DNA from: DAOTUB01 sp034437455
GTDB taxonomy: Bacteria > Chloroflexota > Anaerolineae > B4-G1
Assembly (NCBI GenBank): GCA_034437455.1
Contig: DAOTUB010000227.1
Coordinates: 1 to 26,315 of the forward strand
Length of the DNA stretch: 26,315 bases
Reading direction: 5' to 3'
Positions 4,139 through 13,130 of this stretch are shown in pieces. Numbering within the stretch: position 1 is the stretch's first letter; every line of letters starts with the position of its first letter. Under the pieces are notes generated by a model, which was not told the origin of the DNA, did no database searches, and saw only the letters and a program-made list of their open reading frames with translations. A program made the translations under genes and the position numbers.

Positions 4139-6712
4139 ATTTCCGCTCATATCCTCCGCCCCATACGGACTCGCCCCGCCCGGGAAACACCCCACCGCAC
4201 TCGTCGCGCCGATGCCCGTATCGTCATAGTTGGCGCGGTTGGGGTCAGCCTTGTCACCCCACGGATAGACTCGTCCGCCTTCCCCTCGCGCCGCCTTTTC
4301 CCATTCCGCCTCCGAAGGCAGCCTAGCTTCCACTCTCAGCGCCTCGCTCAACCAGCGGCAATAGGCCAGCGCCTCATACCAGCTCACCTCCACCGTCGGG
4401 TGGTTCGGTAGATCGAACGGCGCGCCGTACGGAACCTGGCGAGTCTCAACATTATACTCGTTCCTCCATTTCCAGCCAGCTTTTGTCCAGTACTGTCGCT
4501 TCTGGTATCCGCCCGCCTCCACAAAGGCCGAGAACTGTGCATTGGTCACCGGGTATTTGCTGATCTGGTAGGTTGGTAAGGTTACCTCGTGCTGGGGTCG
4601 TTCACTGTCGTATTCGTCGCCTCCCATCAGGAACGATCCTGCGGGGACCTCACACCAAAAGATGTCCGGCGATCCATCCGGCCGCAGCCCCACTCCTGGG
4701 CGCGGGTCGCCCAGCTTGGCCAGCGCCCGTCCGGCGGCTACCCGCTCCACCGCGGGGAACTGGCCCGCCTCCAGGATGCGCACCAGGTGAGACTGCACAC
4801 GTTCCACCTTGCTCTGGTTGCGCTCGCTCACGCGCTTTAGGTCCGCGCTCTCCACCAGTGCCTGGCCCGCCAGCAATGCGCCCCAGGCATCGGTCTCGCT
4901 CTGGGTCTCTTGCGTTTCCAGACGACGGCCACATAATTCCTCCACCAAAGCCCAGAGGGCAAATTCGCTGCCCCGGGCCGATTTCGCCCCCGCCAGCAGC
5001 GTCACCTCTCGCCAACGGTGGGGGTTAGTTTGCGCCAGCTTGGCAATCTGGTCGGGGTAGTCGTAATCTGTCAGATAACAGGCTGCCAGATACTCTTGGA
5101 ACGTCCGGTGCGGGAAGGTATAGACGCCCACGCCGCGCGGCAGCAGCAGTCCGGCGCGCTGGCTCAAATAGTGCACCAGCAGGGCTGGGTTGTTATGCAC
5201 TTTGGGGTTTTGGCTGAGGCGCATCAGGCCGCTAAGCAGGTCGCCCTCGGGCACATCGGCAGTGCCTACCACGTCCTGTTGATTGGCATGGGCCTGGTAG
5301 GCCAGCTCGTTGAGCAGATAGCGCACCTTGTCACGGTCCACGCGCAGCCACTCGGCCAGGCTGGGCTGCATCGCCTGTTCCTTCCCCTCCTCATCGCGCA
5401 CGATCCGCTGGCTTTCCCACAAATCCAGCAGCAGGTCGACCGCATCGGCATACAGCTCCTCTCGCTTTTCTGGCAGGCTGCCGCCGTGCCAGGCGTGCAA
5501 AGAGACCATCAACGTGAGCAGCAAAGGACGCTCCGCCAGGCTCTGCAACTGATCGCTGCTGGCGATGGCCCGTTTGAGCAACTCGGCCCGCCCTTGGGAG
5601 TCGCTGGCGGCCATATTCCGCAGCGCGCCGATGTGAGCGTACCAATGGTCCACAAAGCGCCGTATCTGCCCCGCGCTGAAGGGGGCCAGGACCGCCTCCT
5701 GGTCAAACCCGGAGAGCTTCCAATCTTGCCGCTGATAGGCGTAGGTGCGGCTGGTGACCAGCACGCGGCAGCGCGAAAAGGAGGCCACGAAATCCTCGAC
5801 CACGTCCTTGATCTGTTCTCTGCGCTGCCCGGCCTCCGGCACCTCGTCCAACCCATCCAACAGCAGCAAGCCGCCCTTTTCCAGCAACTCTTGCCGCAGG
5901 TGCGGGGCATAGTCGCCCAATGCCGCGTCCTCCAGCTCGCCGACGATAAAGTCCCACAAGTGCCGGGCTGCGGCTTCTTGGCCAACGTCGGGCAGCCCTC
6001 GCGCGGCCAGGTCGCGCAGCACGACCCGCACCGGCAGCAGCGCGCCGTACTTCCACGGCTGACGTTGCTCCTGGCTCTGTCCCTCTTTGTCCGGGAGCGG
6101 CGCGGTGAGCAAGGCCAGGTTCGCCGCCTCCTGCTTCAGTTCCTCCCCTGCTAGACACATTGCCACAAAGTTGACGAAGGTAGACTTGCCGCTCCCCGGC
6201 GCGCCCAACAGCACCAGGCGTGGGTGGCGGTTCAACTGCTCCAGCGCCGAAAGCCGCCGCATCTCGCCGCCAGGCTCGCGGTCTGGCAATTCGCCGCGCT
6301 GCAGCCGTCCGTGCGCTTCTGGGGTGAGCGTGAGCAAGGCGGTGTAGACCGCGCTCAGGTTCAGGCGCCTCTTGGCTTCACTGGCCGCCTTGGGGTCTAT
6401 GCCGGTCAGCGAGAGGTGGCTCGTCGTCTCTAGCACGCGACAGAGGTAACTGTAGCGCAAGTCCCCCGGTCGCTCCCTGGCCTGCTGCGGACCGATCACG
6501 ATCTTGTCTCCCTTGACGTCGTCGCCGTAGCGGCGCTCCCCACCAGCCTGAGCATGATCGCCTTTGAGAGTGCCGACTGTCGCAGCCTTGTCCTGCGCCG
6601 CGCCTACCTTCTGGGTGATCGTGACATCCAGCCCCTTGGGCACAGGGGCGCCGCACTCGGGGCAGAATTTGGCGTTCTCGGGCAATTCGGTTTCACATTT
6701 CGTGCATCGCAT
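3905..6712 (-). CDS. Zinc-ribbon NACHT NTPase with C-terminal diversified FGE-sulfatase domain
   Basis: A 935-residue STAND-type switch protein. Order of parts: zinc ribbon (CTKC...CPEC, residues 2-20); glycine-rich motif (about 30-73, ITQKV...TVGTLKGDHAQAGG...YGDDVKGDK); NACHT NTPase with Walker A GAPGSGKST (170-178) and Walker B LLLLDGLDEV (282-291); a winged-helix/helical arm ending in FPHRTFQEYLAA; then an FGE-sulfatase (C-type-lectin-like) domain from about 680 to the end, with EVPAGSFLMGG, LPSEAEWEKAARG and GNVWEWT. The terminal residues contain VR1, so the domain is predicted to be a DGR-diversified ligand sensor that triggers NACHT oligomerisation in the cytoplasm. The variable positions replace the segment holding the catalytic cysteines of real FGEs, so catalysis is unlikely. 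The ATG at 6712 has GGGAGG 7 nt upstream; an ATG at 6718 is too close to that site. The small adaptor gene ends 80 nt upstream and the RT follows downstream. Confidence 0.95.
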   Translation of the reverse strand: MRCTKCETELPENAKFCPECGAPVPKGLDVTITQKVGAAQDKAATVGTLKGDHAQAGGERRYGDDVKGDKIVIGPQQARERPGDLRYSYLCRVLETTSHLSLTGIDPKAASEAKRRLNLSAVYTALLTLTPEAHGRLQRGELPDREPGGEMRRLSALEQLNRHPRLVLLGAPGSGKSTFVNFVAMCLAGEELKQEAANLALLTAPLPDKEGQSQEQRQPWKYGALLPVRVVLRDLAARGLPDVGQEAAARHLWDFIVGELEDAALGDYAPHLRQELLEKGGLLLLDGLDEVPEAGQRREQIKDVVEDFVASFSRCRVLVTSRTYAYQRQDWKLSGFDQEAVLAPFSAGQIRRFVDHWYAHIGALRNMAASDSQGRAELLKRAIASSDQLQSLAERPLLLTLMVSLHAWHGGSLPEKREELYADAVDLLLDLWESQRIVRDEEGKEQAMQPSLAEWLRVDRDKVRYLLNELAYQAHANQQDVVGTADVPEGDLLSGLMRLSQNPKVHNNPALLVHYLSQRAGLLLPRGVGVYTFPHRTFQEYLAACYLTDYDYPDQIAKLAQTNPHRWREVTLLAGAKSARGSEFALWALVEELCGRRLETQETQSETDAWGALLAGQALVESADLKRVSERNQSKVERVQSHLVRILEAGQFPAVERVAAGRALAKLGDPRPGVGLRPDGSPDIFWCEVPAGSFLMGGDEYDSERPQHEVTLPTYQISKYPVTNAQFSAFVEAGGYQKRQYWTKAGWKWRNEYNVETRQVPYGAPFDLPNHPTVEVSWYEALAYCRWLSEALRVEARLPSEAEWEKAARGEGGRVYPWGDKADPNRANYDDTGIGATSAVGCFPGGASPYGAEDMSGNVWEWTRSVYKGYPYDPQDGRENLEAGDAISRVVRGGSFLDRAFFVRCAYRSSGFPDTRVGHFGFRVVVSPISRSSEI
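3922..4050 (-). repeat. DGR variable region VR1
   Basis: Aligned to TR at a constant offset of 1914, with the adenine-sensitive core at 3954-4021. It carries 21 substitutions, all at positions that are adenine in the TR coding strand. It encodes residues about 888-931 of the NACHT-FGE protein, giving SFLDRAFFVRCAYRSSGF and the following residues where TR would give strings of Asn. The 3' end carries the IMH-type sequence CTCCCCCATCTCTC on the coding strand, while TR has CTCCCACGTCTCTC. Confidence 0.97.
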
Positions 6713-6792
6713 TGGCATACCTCCCTAGTTAGAATGATCTCAAACCACAGCGGCTTGAAAGAGCCGGTGATGAGCGTCGTAAAAAGATGGCT

Positions 6793-7260
6793 CTACTCTT
6801 TGCCCAGTCGATCAAGCTTTACGCCGGTTATCTTCTGCCCGCGCCCGGCCTGCTCGATCTTTTGGCTCACTTTGATCCTGCCGCCAAGCAGCTCTTTGGT
6901 CTCTACCCCGACGATCTTGTCAGCTCCTCGCCCGGTCTGGATGACCTCCAGCGTCACTCTGATCTCCTCGAGACGCCGGGTCAGTTCGTCGGCCAGGTCG
7001 CTGTCGCGGGCCAACGTTTCCTTGAGGATATCCGTCAGGGTCGCCCGGTAGCGCTCCGGCTTTTCTTCAAAGCGAGCCAGAATCTGGGCGGCCTCTTCGT
7101 CCTCCGCCTCAGCCCATCGCTTTTGCAGGGTAGCGAGCAGTGCTCTGGTCTTTTCATAGTCGCTCTGACCAGCGGCGCGAATAAAAGCCTCCGGTTCTTC
7201 CGTCACATACGTCGTCAGGACAGCTACGATGTTTGTCGCCAGGTTTGTCGTTGGATCCAT
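6793..7260 (-). CDS. Small helical adaptor with C-terminal glycine-rich motif repeats
   Basis: A 155-residue protein of no named family known to me. Residues 1-100 are acidic and helical (ATNIVAVLTTYVTEEPEAF, LLATLQKRWAEAEDEEAAQIL, LTDILKETLARDSDLADEL). Residues 104-150 hold two copies of a short motif, VIQTGRGADKIVGV and VSQKIEQAGRGQKITGV. The second matches the (I/V)xQxV...VxG motif of the NACHT-FGE, NB-ARC, STAND and CHAT proteins here. The ATG at 7260 has GAGG 8 nt upstream; a TTG 18 nt further up is less likely. It lies directly before the NACHT-FGE gene. I infer an adaptor or effector-associated role; no catalytic residues are visible. Confidence 0.75.
   Translation of the reverse strand: MDPTTNLATNIVAVLTTYVTEEPEAFIRAAGQSDYEKTRALLATLQKRWAEAEDEEAAQILARFEEKPERYRATLTDILKETLARDSDLADELTRRLEEIRVTLEVIQTGRGADKIVGVETKELLGGRIKVSQKIEQAGRGQKITGVKLDRLGKE
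6811..6876 (-). other. Glycine-rich shared motif, adaptor protein copy
   Basis: Encodes residues 129-150 of the small adaptor (IKVSQKIEQ...KITGVKLD). It is one of at least six occurrences of the short motif across five proteins in the window and is preceded by a weaker copy at 6892-6951. Confidence 0.5.
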
Positions 7261-7405
7261 TTCTTTCACCTCTTTCAACGTCCTGGAATCGCTGAGGCCG
7301 CTGAAAACACTGAACGCGCTGATGCTGTGGTCTTCTCAGCAATTTCATAAAGTTCAGCGCTTCAGCGCTCCAAAGACCCTTTTGCAGCTACCATTCGCGC
7401 CAGGT

Positions 7406-10366
7406 TCACCCAGAGTGCTTGAGCGTCACTGGCAGATAGACCTTGTACAGCGTCGTGAACGACCAGGTCACCGGCGCATCGCTGAGTGGGTTGCCTGCCA
7501 GGTCCTCAGCTTCTGTGACGGTGATGGTGTAAGATGTTCCAGGCGCAAAGGCGTTATGGGTAAGCGCTACCACATCGTTGGCGTCATTCCAGCCCGCTGC
7601 CCAGCCTCCAGGATCGGGTGAGACAAAGTAGCTGAATGTACCGATGCTGATCGGCTCGCTGAAGGTGATCACGACGTTTGTATCTGCCGCTACCCCGCTC
7701 GCTTCGTTCGCCGGTGAGGTGGACTGTATCTCTGGCGCAATCGTGTCAGGGGCGGCAGCGGTGGTGAACGACCAGGTCACCGGCGCATCGTCGAGGGGGT
7801 TGCCTGCCAGATCCTCAGCCTCCGTGACGGTAACCGTGTGGAGCGTGCCAACGGAAAAGGCGTTGTGGGTGAGGGTGACCACGTTATTCGCGTCATTCCA
7901 ACTTGCCGTCCAATCCCCAGGATCAGGCGACACGAGGTAGCTGAACGTGCTGATACTGATCGGTTCGCTGAAGGTGAGCACAACGTTTGCGTCTACGGCC
8001 ACTCCGCTCGCCCCGTTCGCCGGTGAGGTGCCGCGTATCTCTGGCGCGACGGTGTCTGGAGCGACGGTCGTGAACGACCAGGCCACTGGTGTGTCGCTGA
8101 GAGGGTTGCCCGCCAGGTCCTCTGCTTCCGTGACGGTGACGGCGTAAAGCGTTCCAGTGGCAAACGTGCCGTGGGTGAGCGTTACCACGTCGGTGCTGTC
8201 ATTCCAATTCACCGCCCATCCCCCCGGATCAGGCGACACCAGGTAGTTGAACGTGCCGGTACTGATCGGTTCGCTGAAAGCGATCACGATACTTGCGTCC
8301 ACCGGCACCTCGCTCGCTTCACCGGCCGGAAAAACGGTCTGTACCTGGGGCAGGGTGGCATCGAACGTGAAGGTATGAACGTCTTTTGCCGTGGACATCA
8401 CATTCCCGGCCAGATCCTGCCCCACAGAGACATCCAGGCCGAAAGCGCCTTCCTCCACCTGCGAGGTAAACGTATACATCCCATACCAATGACTTGGGTC
8501 GCTATCCAGGAAGCCGTTGGTGTAACCCACTCCTGTTTTTGCCGTCAGGGTGTAGCTCATCTGAGACTCTTGAAGGTTGACTGTCACAACCGGCATGACG
8601 GCCGTATTCATTCGCTCGTGAAAGGCAATGTGGAATTCAACGGCATCTGCCAGAGCCACCACGTCCGGCGCGACGACCGTCGTGATGGTGGGGGGCGTGA
8701 GATCTAAATAGTCCAGGCTGATATCGTCCACGACAAAATTCGTGATGTCGCTTCCATCGGTGGTGGCCGTGAACCAGAGTTGGACTGCCTGACCGGTGTA
8801 AGAAATGACGTCAAAGCTGACTTGGCGCCAGTACCCATCGGCATCTCCGTCGTCAAGCTCCTCGAACGTAGCCAGGCGAGCGCCGTCGGCATCGGCCAGG
8901 AAGGACGCGAAAAAGTCGTGGGGGTGTGTCGTCTCGGCAGTCGCCGCGGCGCGCCAATAGGTCAGCCGGGCCAGCGTCGCGTCGCCTGGAATGTAGAACG
9001 CCTGGGACAAGGCAACCTGGGCGTTGTGATAGACTGGGAACAATGCCGCGTGGTCGCCGTTGTGGGGCGAGTCCGGCGTGATCATCTCAAAGAAGCTGTC
9101 TTGGCTCCAGGGCGCGCTGCCGGGGCCGGCCTCAAAATCGCCATTGACCAGAGCATCGTCGGCCAACGAGGTGACGTAGGCGACCAGAGGCCCTTCGGTT
9201 TCGACGAAGGGTGCGCCAAAGGGACGGATCTGAACAGGCCGCACGATGCAGCTCATCGGAGCCGGGCATTCCTCAATCGCCGCGTGAACATCCTGGGCCA
9301 TCAGATGGGCTTCCAGGGTGTCGAGTATCCACCGGATCATGCCGACGGCATAGACACCGCTGCGTAGACTCAGCTCGTACGGGTCGCCGGATATGGTCTG
9401 CACCCAGGTGACAGTGATGCCAGGGGTCTGAGTAACGGTGGGTGCATAAGAAATGGGATAGTGGCTGAGCCAGGGATCGTTCATCCCGGGCAGTTTGAGC
9501 TCCAACCCCTGGCCGTGCGCCCACTGAGCGATAGCCGTCAATTTAGACAATTGTGCCATCTCATAGAGTGTGGTGTCTCCGTAAGTAGCCCATCGCTCAG
9601 CCGCATAGTCCAGATAATACTGGTTAAAGTTGTCCACAAAGCCCTGAGCCGCCTCGGTGGTGGCGGTGCTGGTGGCCACGCTCAAGTAGGCCCAGTCAAT
9701 GAACGTTTCGGTCTGGCTAAAGATGATGGTATGGGGTGTGGTGATCTGCTCGATGAGGAGCGTGGGAGTGAAAAAGTAGCGTACGAGGATAGGGTCGGCC
9801 ACCGTCTCGGTCAACGATTGCATCCGATCGGGGTAGCTCATATAGCCGGTGACGTTCGACGTGACGGTGATTCCGGTCAGGTTATCCACGCCCAGGTTAT
9901 AGATCTTGAGCAAGCGGTCGGATTCGAACGACACTTGGCCAAAATGAGTGTCCGTCACACCGCCAAAGTAGACCACGTCCAGCGGATCCTCGGTGCCTTC
10001 GATCGAGACCCCAGGGACATCTGGGCCGGCGGAATCGTAGTAAGCGCGCAGAGCGATGGCCAGGTTTTCGCGAATGTAGGCATAATCCAGTCCCGGCAGG
10101 TCAGGGTCAGCCACGCCAAAGATAACAACCTCTCCTCGCGCCTCATCGTAGGTGGCGCCGACGATGTTGCTGATGGATGGCACTACAGATGCCTGGACGG
10201 CCCCACTCACGCGCTCGACCGGCCCATTGAGCTGTGCATGGACTGTTGTCTGTTGCAGCGCGGCAGCGTGACTCGCACGAGCGCCCAGCGATATGCCTCC
10301 CAAGACCAGGACGAGCGACATCAGCGCCAGAGCCAATGGAGCAAATAACCGTTCTAACTTATTCAT
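7406..10366 (-). CDS. Large secreted protein with three Big_5-type Ig-like repeats
   Basis: A 986-residue exported protein. Residues 1-35 form a Sec signal peptide (MNKLERLFAPLALALMSLVLVLGG...ASHA/A). Residues about 50-330 form an unassigned domain with no motif I can name. Residues about 400-560 look like a carbohydrate-binding-type jelly roll (LVNGDFEAGPGSAPWSQ ... FVVDDISLDYL). From about 560 there is one divergent Ig-like region, then three close repeats of about 100 residues (SPANGASGVAVDANVVLTFSE ... LAGNPLSDAPVTWSFTT), typical of bacterial Ig-like/SbsA-like Big_5 domains. The C-terminus is LYKVYLPVTLKHSG, a 'YLP' tail often seen in Chloroflexota secreted proteins and possibly a sorting or anchoring signal. 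AGGAGAGGGG precedes the ATG. It starts 29 nt after the TPR gene, so it is probably co-transcribed. It may be a surface ligand or adhesin; no catalytic site is recognised. Confidence 0.9.
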   Translation of the reverse strand: MNKLERLFAPLALALMSLVLVLGGISLGARASHAAALQQTTVHAQLNGPVERVSGAVQASVVPSISNIVGATYDEARGEVVIFGVADPDLPGLDYAYIRENLAIALRAYYDSAGPDVPGVSIEGTEDPLDVVYFGGVTDTHFGQVSFESDRLLKIYNLGVDNLTGITVTSNVTGYMSYPDRMQSLTETVADPILVRYFFTPTLLIEQITTPHTIIFSQTETFIDWAYLSVATSTATTEAAQGFVDNFNQYYLDYAAERWATYGDTTLYEMAQLSKLTAIAQWAHGQGLELKLPGMNDPWLSHYPISYAPTVTQTPGITVTWVQTISGDPYELSLRSGVYAVGMIRWILDTLEAHLMAQDVHAAIEECPAPMSCIVRPVQIRPFGAPFVETEGPLVAYVTSLADDALVNGDFEAGPGSAPWSQDSFFEMITPDSPHNGDHAALFPVYHNAQVALSQAFYIPGDATLARLTYWRAAATAETTHPHDFFASFLADADGARLATFEELDDGDADGYWRQVSFDVISYTGQAVQLWFTATTDGSDITNFVVDDISLDYLDLTPPTITTVVAPDVVALADAVEFHIAFHERMNTAVMPVVTVNLQESQMSYTLTAKTGVGYTNGFLDSDPSHWYGMYTFTSQVEEGAFGLDVSVGQDLAGNVMSTAKDVHTFTFDATLPQVQTVFPAGEASEVPVDASIVIAFSEPISTGTFNYLVSPDPGGWAVNWNDSTDVVTLTHGTFATGTLYAVTVTEAEDLAGNPLSDTPVAWSFTTVAPDTVAPEIRGTSPANGASGVAVDANVVLTFSEPISISTFSYLVSPDPGDWTASWNDANNVVTLTHNAFSVGTLHTVTVTEAEDLAGNPLDDAPVTWSFTTAAAPDTIAPEIQSTSPANEASGVAADTNVVITFSEPISIGTFSYFVSPDPGGWAAGWNDANDVVALTHNAFAPGTSYTITVTEAEDLAGNPLSDAPVTWSFTTLYKVYLPVTLKHSG
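7640..8330 (-). repeat. Tandem Ig-like domain repeats inside the secreted protein
   Basis: Three DNA-level repeats with a period close to 300 bp are visible from recurring plus-strand blocks such as GATCGGTTCGCTGAA (near 7650, 7958 and 8265). They correspond to the three near-identical Big_5 domains. The high DNA similarity suggests recent expansion or homogenisation of the repeats. Confidence 0.75.
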
Positions 10367-10395
10367 TTCCCCTCTCCTCTGTGGACAGAATCGTT

Positions 10396-11826
10396 TTAGC
10401 GTTCGCGGTGTTTTAGGTTCTCAAGCGCCTGGCGGATCATCGGCAGCCTCGAAAATCCGACTTGCTCACCCTTGTCAAGGGCCTGTTGGTAGTAATCTCG
10501 GGCTTTTTCTCGCTGGCCCCGTTGTTGAGCCAACGTGCCAAGTTGGTAGAGCGATTGGACAGCATCGTGGGGCAATTCTAACTCCAGGCGAATGTCCAGG
10601 CTGATCTGGTAATGTTCCTCTGCCTCCCGCCACCTGCGCATCGCTTGGGCGACAAGGCCAAGCTGCTGGTGGCAGCTCGCAACCTCCTGTTGGCGATTGA
10701 GGGCTTGAAACATATTCAGTGCCTCGTGCAAATGATCCAGTGCTTGCCCATACTCCCCTTGCAGATAAGCCAGGGTGCCCAACTGCACCGTGGCGACAGC
10801 CTGGTTGTGGCGTTCTCCGGCCTCCAAAACCCTTTCATAACGAACCTGTGCCTCGTCATAGTTTCCCTGCTGCAAGGCCAATGTACCCAGAGAGATCAGC
10901 GCCGACGACTCGCCCCACCTATCGCCTACCTCCTTGGCCAGTTTCAATCGCGCCTGGTACTCGTCCTCGGCTTCCTGGAGATCACCCTGCTCCTCGGCAA
11001 GTATGGCCAGGTGGAAGTGGATGTCGGCGAGCAACAGACGATCCTCCTCTGCTCCAGCGTAACCCTGAGCGCGTTCCAAACGTCGGCAGGCCTCGTTCAA
11101 GCGGCCTTGTTGGAGGGCAACCCGTCCCAGATCGAGCCACGCGCCAGCCTGCAATCGCCTCGTTTCCCAATCGTCGCCGCCTTCTACCAGGCTCAGGCTG
11201 GTCTGCAAACACCGTTCTGCCTCGTCAAAGTCGGCCCGATCCATTGCCAGGATCCCCAACTGCCGCCGGTCACGGGCCTGACCAGGGCGATCACCAATCT
11301 GGCAATGGAGCTTTAGCGCTCGTTGATACTGCTTTTTGGCTGCATCCCGCTCCCCTCGCGCGTGGGCCAGCCAGCCCAGGCGGCGCCACGCCTCGGCCTG
11401 GATCACAAGCTCGCCCTCATCCTGTGCCGTATCTATGCTTTGTTGATAACAAGACGCTGCGTCCTCGTACTCACCCCGTCCATCCTGAATCAGCCCGATG
11501 TAGAATTTCCAATGGGCCCAGGCCTTTTTGTTCTGTAAATGCTCAGCAGCTTTCAGGGCATTACCGACACGTTGGGCAGCTTCGCCCCAGTGACCCTGCA
11601 AGTACAAGTACTCTTTCAACCCACTCATAAAGTCGAGCACAAATTTCCATTGCTCCTCCTGATAGGCGCGTGTCATCGCTGTCAGGATAGTAGGATGTTC
11701 AACCTCCAGAGCGTCAAAGTCAAGCTTCGACACTTGAGGATGTTCCTTGGTGTAGGTCAGGTAGCGCAAGACGTAATTGTTGTGTGTGTGCTGTACGTAG
11801 GCCCCCCAATCACGATCCTCGTTCAT
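10396..11826 (-). CDS. TPR sensor protein coupled to the NB-ARC ATPase
   Basis: A protein of 476 residues made almost wholly of tetratricopeptide repeats (about 9-10 units, for example LGTLALQQGNYDEAQVRYERVLEA and LGTLAQQRGQREKARDYYQQALDK), after an N-terminal helical stretch (NYVLRYLTYTKEHP...). In fused relatives this array is the C-terminal ligand-binding half of an NB-ARC protein. Here it is a separate ORF whose ATG (11824-11826) overlaps the NB-ARC stop in an ATGA, so translation should be coupled and the two chains may form one complex. An ATG 12 nt upstream is possible but less economical. The secreted protein gene begins 29 nt downstream. Predicted cytoplasmic. Confidence 0.9.
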   Translation of the reverse strand: MNEDRDWGAYVQHTHNNYVLRYLTYTKEHPQVSKLDFDALEVEHPTILTAMTRAYQEEQWKFVLDFMSGLKEYLYLQGHWGEAAQRVGNALKAAEHLQNKKAWAHWKFYIGLIQDGRGEYEDAASCYQQSIDTAQDEGELVIQAEAWRRLGWLAHARGERDAAKKQYQRALKLHCQIGDRPGQARDRRQLGILAMDRADFDEAERCLQTSLSLVEGGDDWETRRLQAGAWLDLGRVALQQGRLNEACRRLERAQGYAGAEEDRLLLADIHFHLAILAEEQGDLQEAEDEYQARLKLAKEVGDRWGESSALISLGTLALQQGNYDEAQVRYERVLEAGERHNQAVATVQLGTLAYLQGEYGQALDHLHEALNMFQALNRQQEVASCHQQLGLVAQAMRRWREAEEHYQISLDIRLELELPHDAVQSLYQLGTLAQQRGQREKARDYYQQALDKGEQVGFSRLPMIRQALENLKHRER

Positions 11827-13130
11827 CGGTCCGCCCACTCCTTGGTGATATCAGACTTGATGAAATATTGGGTCAAGGAGTGAAGAGCAAAGCGCTCCCG
11901 TTCGACCGGACCGAGCTTATCCACCAACGACAGTGTGATCAACTGGTCCATCGCCGCCCAAAAGTCGTCCGCTTCTTCTACCTGGCTGATCTCCTGCACG
12001 TCCTCGACCGCGCCGCCGGTGATGGGGGGAAAGACCGACATATCCACCAAAGCCATACGAGCGTTCATATCCAGCATCTCCCAAGAATGTTGGTAGACAA
12101 ACCGGTAGAATTCGTAATCCTGGCCGCTGAACGAGGCTCGTTTCAACGCGTCGAGCACTATCTCCATTGGTTGGCGGCTCATCTGGCCGACGACCAGCTT
12201 CATCGCCAGGGGCGCGCCGCCGGTGACCTGGTGGATCTCGACCAGGCTCCTCCGTTCGGCTTGAGCGACGGCCTCAATGCCCCTCTCCTTGCTCTCCTCG
12301 CGTAAGAACATAACGCCCTCGTCCTCGGGAAAGCCGCTCAGGTTGATCGTGAACACGCGCTCGTGCCTGACCTGGTGGCGGCTGGTGATGAGCAACTTGC
12401 TCTGCCCCAGGATCTGGAACAGGCCGGCCACCAACTGTTCGCTTTCGCGAACAGTTTCCAGATTATCCATCGCAACCAGCACCCTTCTCTTTGCCAACAG
12501 GTGCTTGACCGCCGCTTGCTTTTGCTCTGACGGCATCTGAGCGATGTCTACTCGGCCGCACTGACGGCCAATGTCGCTCAGCAACTCGTCAAAGGTGTGA
12601 GTGGAATCTTGCGCCTTGATCGAGCTCTCGCCGACAAAATACTCCGTCTTGGCACTGGCCCAAACGATGCGGTCAAAGAGTCGCTCCTGCTTGCACCGTT
12701 CCGCTACCTCGCGGGCCAGCGCGGTCTTGCCAATCCCGCCCAGCCCGACGATGGCGATCATTGGCTTGTATTTTGGATCGCGCAGCCCACTCATTGTCTC
12801 CTTCATCTCGTCAAAGCGCCCCACGAGCCGGTGGTAAGCCTTGGGAGGCAAAGTCAAAGGCACGCGGGGGGAGCTTTCATCAGCAGGGGGGTGGTATACG
12901 TGCTTATCTCCGTGGACGACATCGCCATATTGCTGTTGCCCGCCGACGTGGACGGGACCCTCCCCGCCTTTGATGGCGCCGACGACTGCGTCGCTTTCCT
13001 CTACCGCATCCACTTTCTGGCGGATGTCTTGCTGCATTTGCTGGTCAGCATCGTTTGGCACAGGAGTGCTGCAGTTGGGACAGAATTTGGCGTTCTCGGG
13101 AAGTTGAGTTTTACAGTTTGTGCATAGCAT
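11823..13130 (-). CDS. Zinc-ribbon NB-ARC STAND ATPase
   Basis: A 435-residue AP-ATPase. Residues 3-20 form a zinc ribbon (CTNC...CPNC). Residues 36-78 carry the glycine-rich motif (IRQKVDAV...AVVGAIKG...GGQQQYGDVVHGDK). The NB-ARC core has Walker A GLGGIGKT (129-136), Walker B VLVAMDNLE (217-225), sensor-like LLITSR (246-251) and GGAPLAMKL (304-312). It ends in a winged-helix-like region (FALHSLTQYFIKSD) just where relatives continue into repeats. It should act as an ADP/ATP-switched oligomerising signal protein whose sensor is the downstream TPR chain. AAGGAG lies 8 nt before the ATG. The frame ends EWADR and TGA overlaps the next ATG. Confidence 0.93.
   Translation of the reverse strand: MLCTNCKTQLPENAKFCPNCSTPVPNDADQQMQQDIRQKVDAVEESDAVVGAIKGGEGPVHVGGQQQYGDVVHGDKHVYHPPADESSPRVPLTLPPKAYHRLVGRFDEMKETMSGLRDPKYKPMIAIVGLGGIGKTALAREVAERCKQERLFDRIVWASAKTEYFVGESSIKAQDSTHTFDELLSDIGRQCGRVDIAQMPSEQKQAAVKHLLAKRRVLVAMDNLETVRESEQLVAGLFQILGQSKLLITSRHQVRHERVFTINLSGFPEDEGVMFLREESKERGIEAVAQAERRSLVEIHQVTGGAPLAMKLVVGQMSRQPMEIVLDALKRASFSGQDYEFYRFVYQHSWEMLDMNARMALVDMSVFPPITGGAVEDVQEISQVEEADDFWAAMDQLITLSLVDKLGPVERERFALHSLTQYFIKSDITKEWADR
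12897..13025 (-). other. Glycine-rich shared motif, NB-ARC copy
   Basis: Encodes residues 36-78 of the NB-ARC protein. It lies between the zinc ribbon and the NTPase, the same place as in the NACHT-FGE protein (6494-6625), and ends with GGQQQYGDVVHGDK. Confidence 0.6.

Noticed and set aside
3766..4140. Minus-strand ORF across the VR1 3' flank, with a similar one at 24524-24985
   Set aside because: It is another frame of the shared cassette; its apparent conservation comes from the DNA repeat, not from coding constraint.
5018..6154. 378-codon plus-strand ORF opposite the NACHT-FGE gene
   Set aside because: Antisense shadow of a GC-rich coding region; the minus-strand frame has clear NACHT motifs.
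9461..10348. 295-codon plus-strand ORF opposite the secreted protein
   Set aside because: Antisense shadow; no domain or ribosome site, while the minus strand has a signal peptide and Ig repeats.
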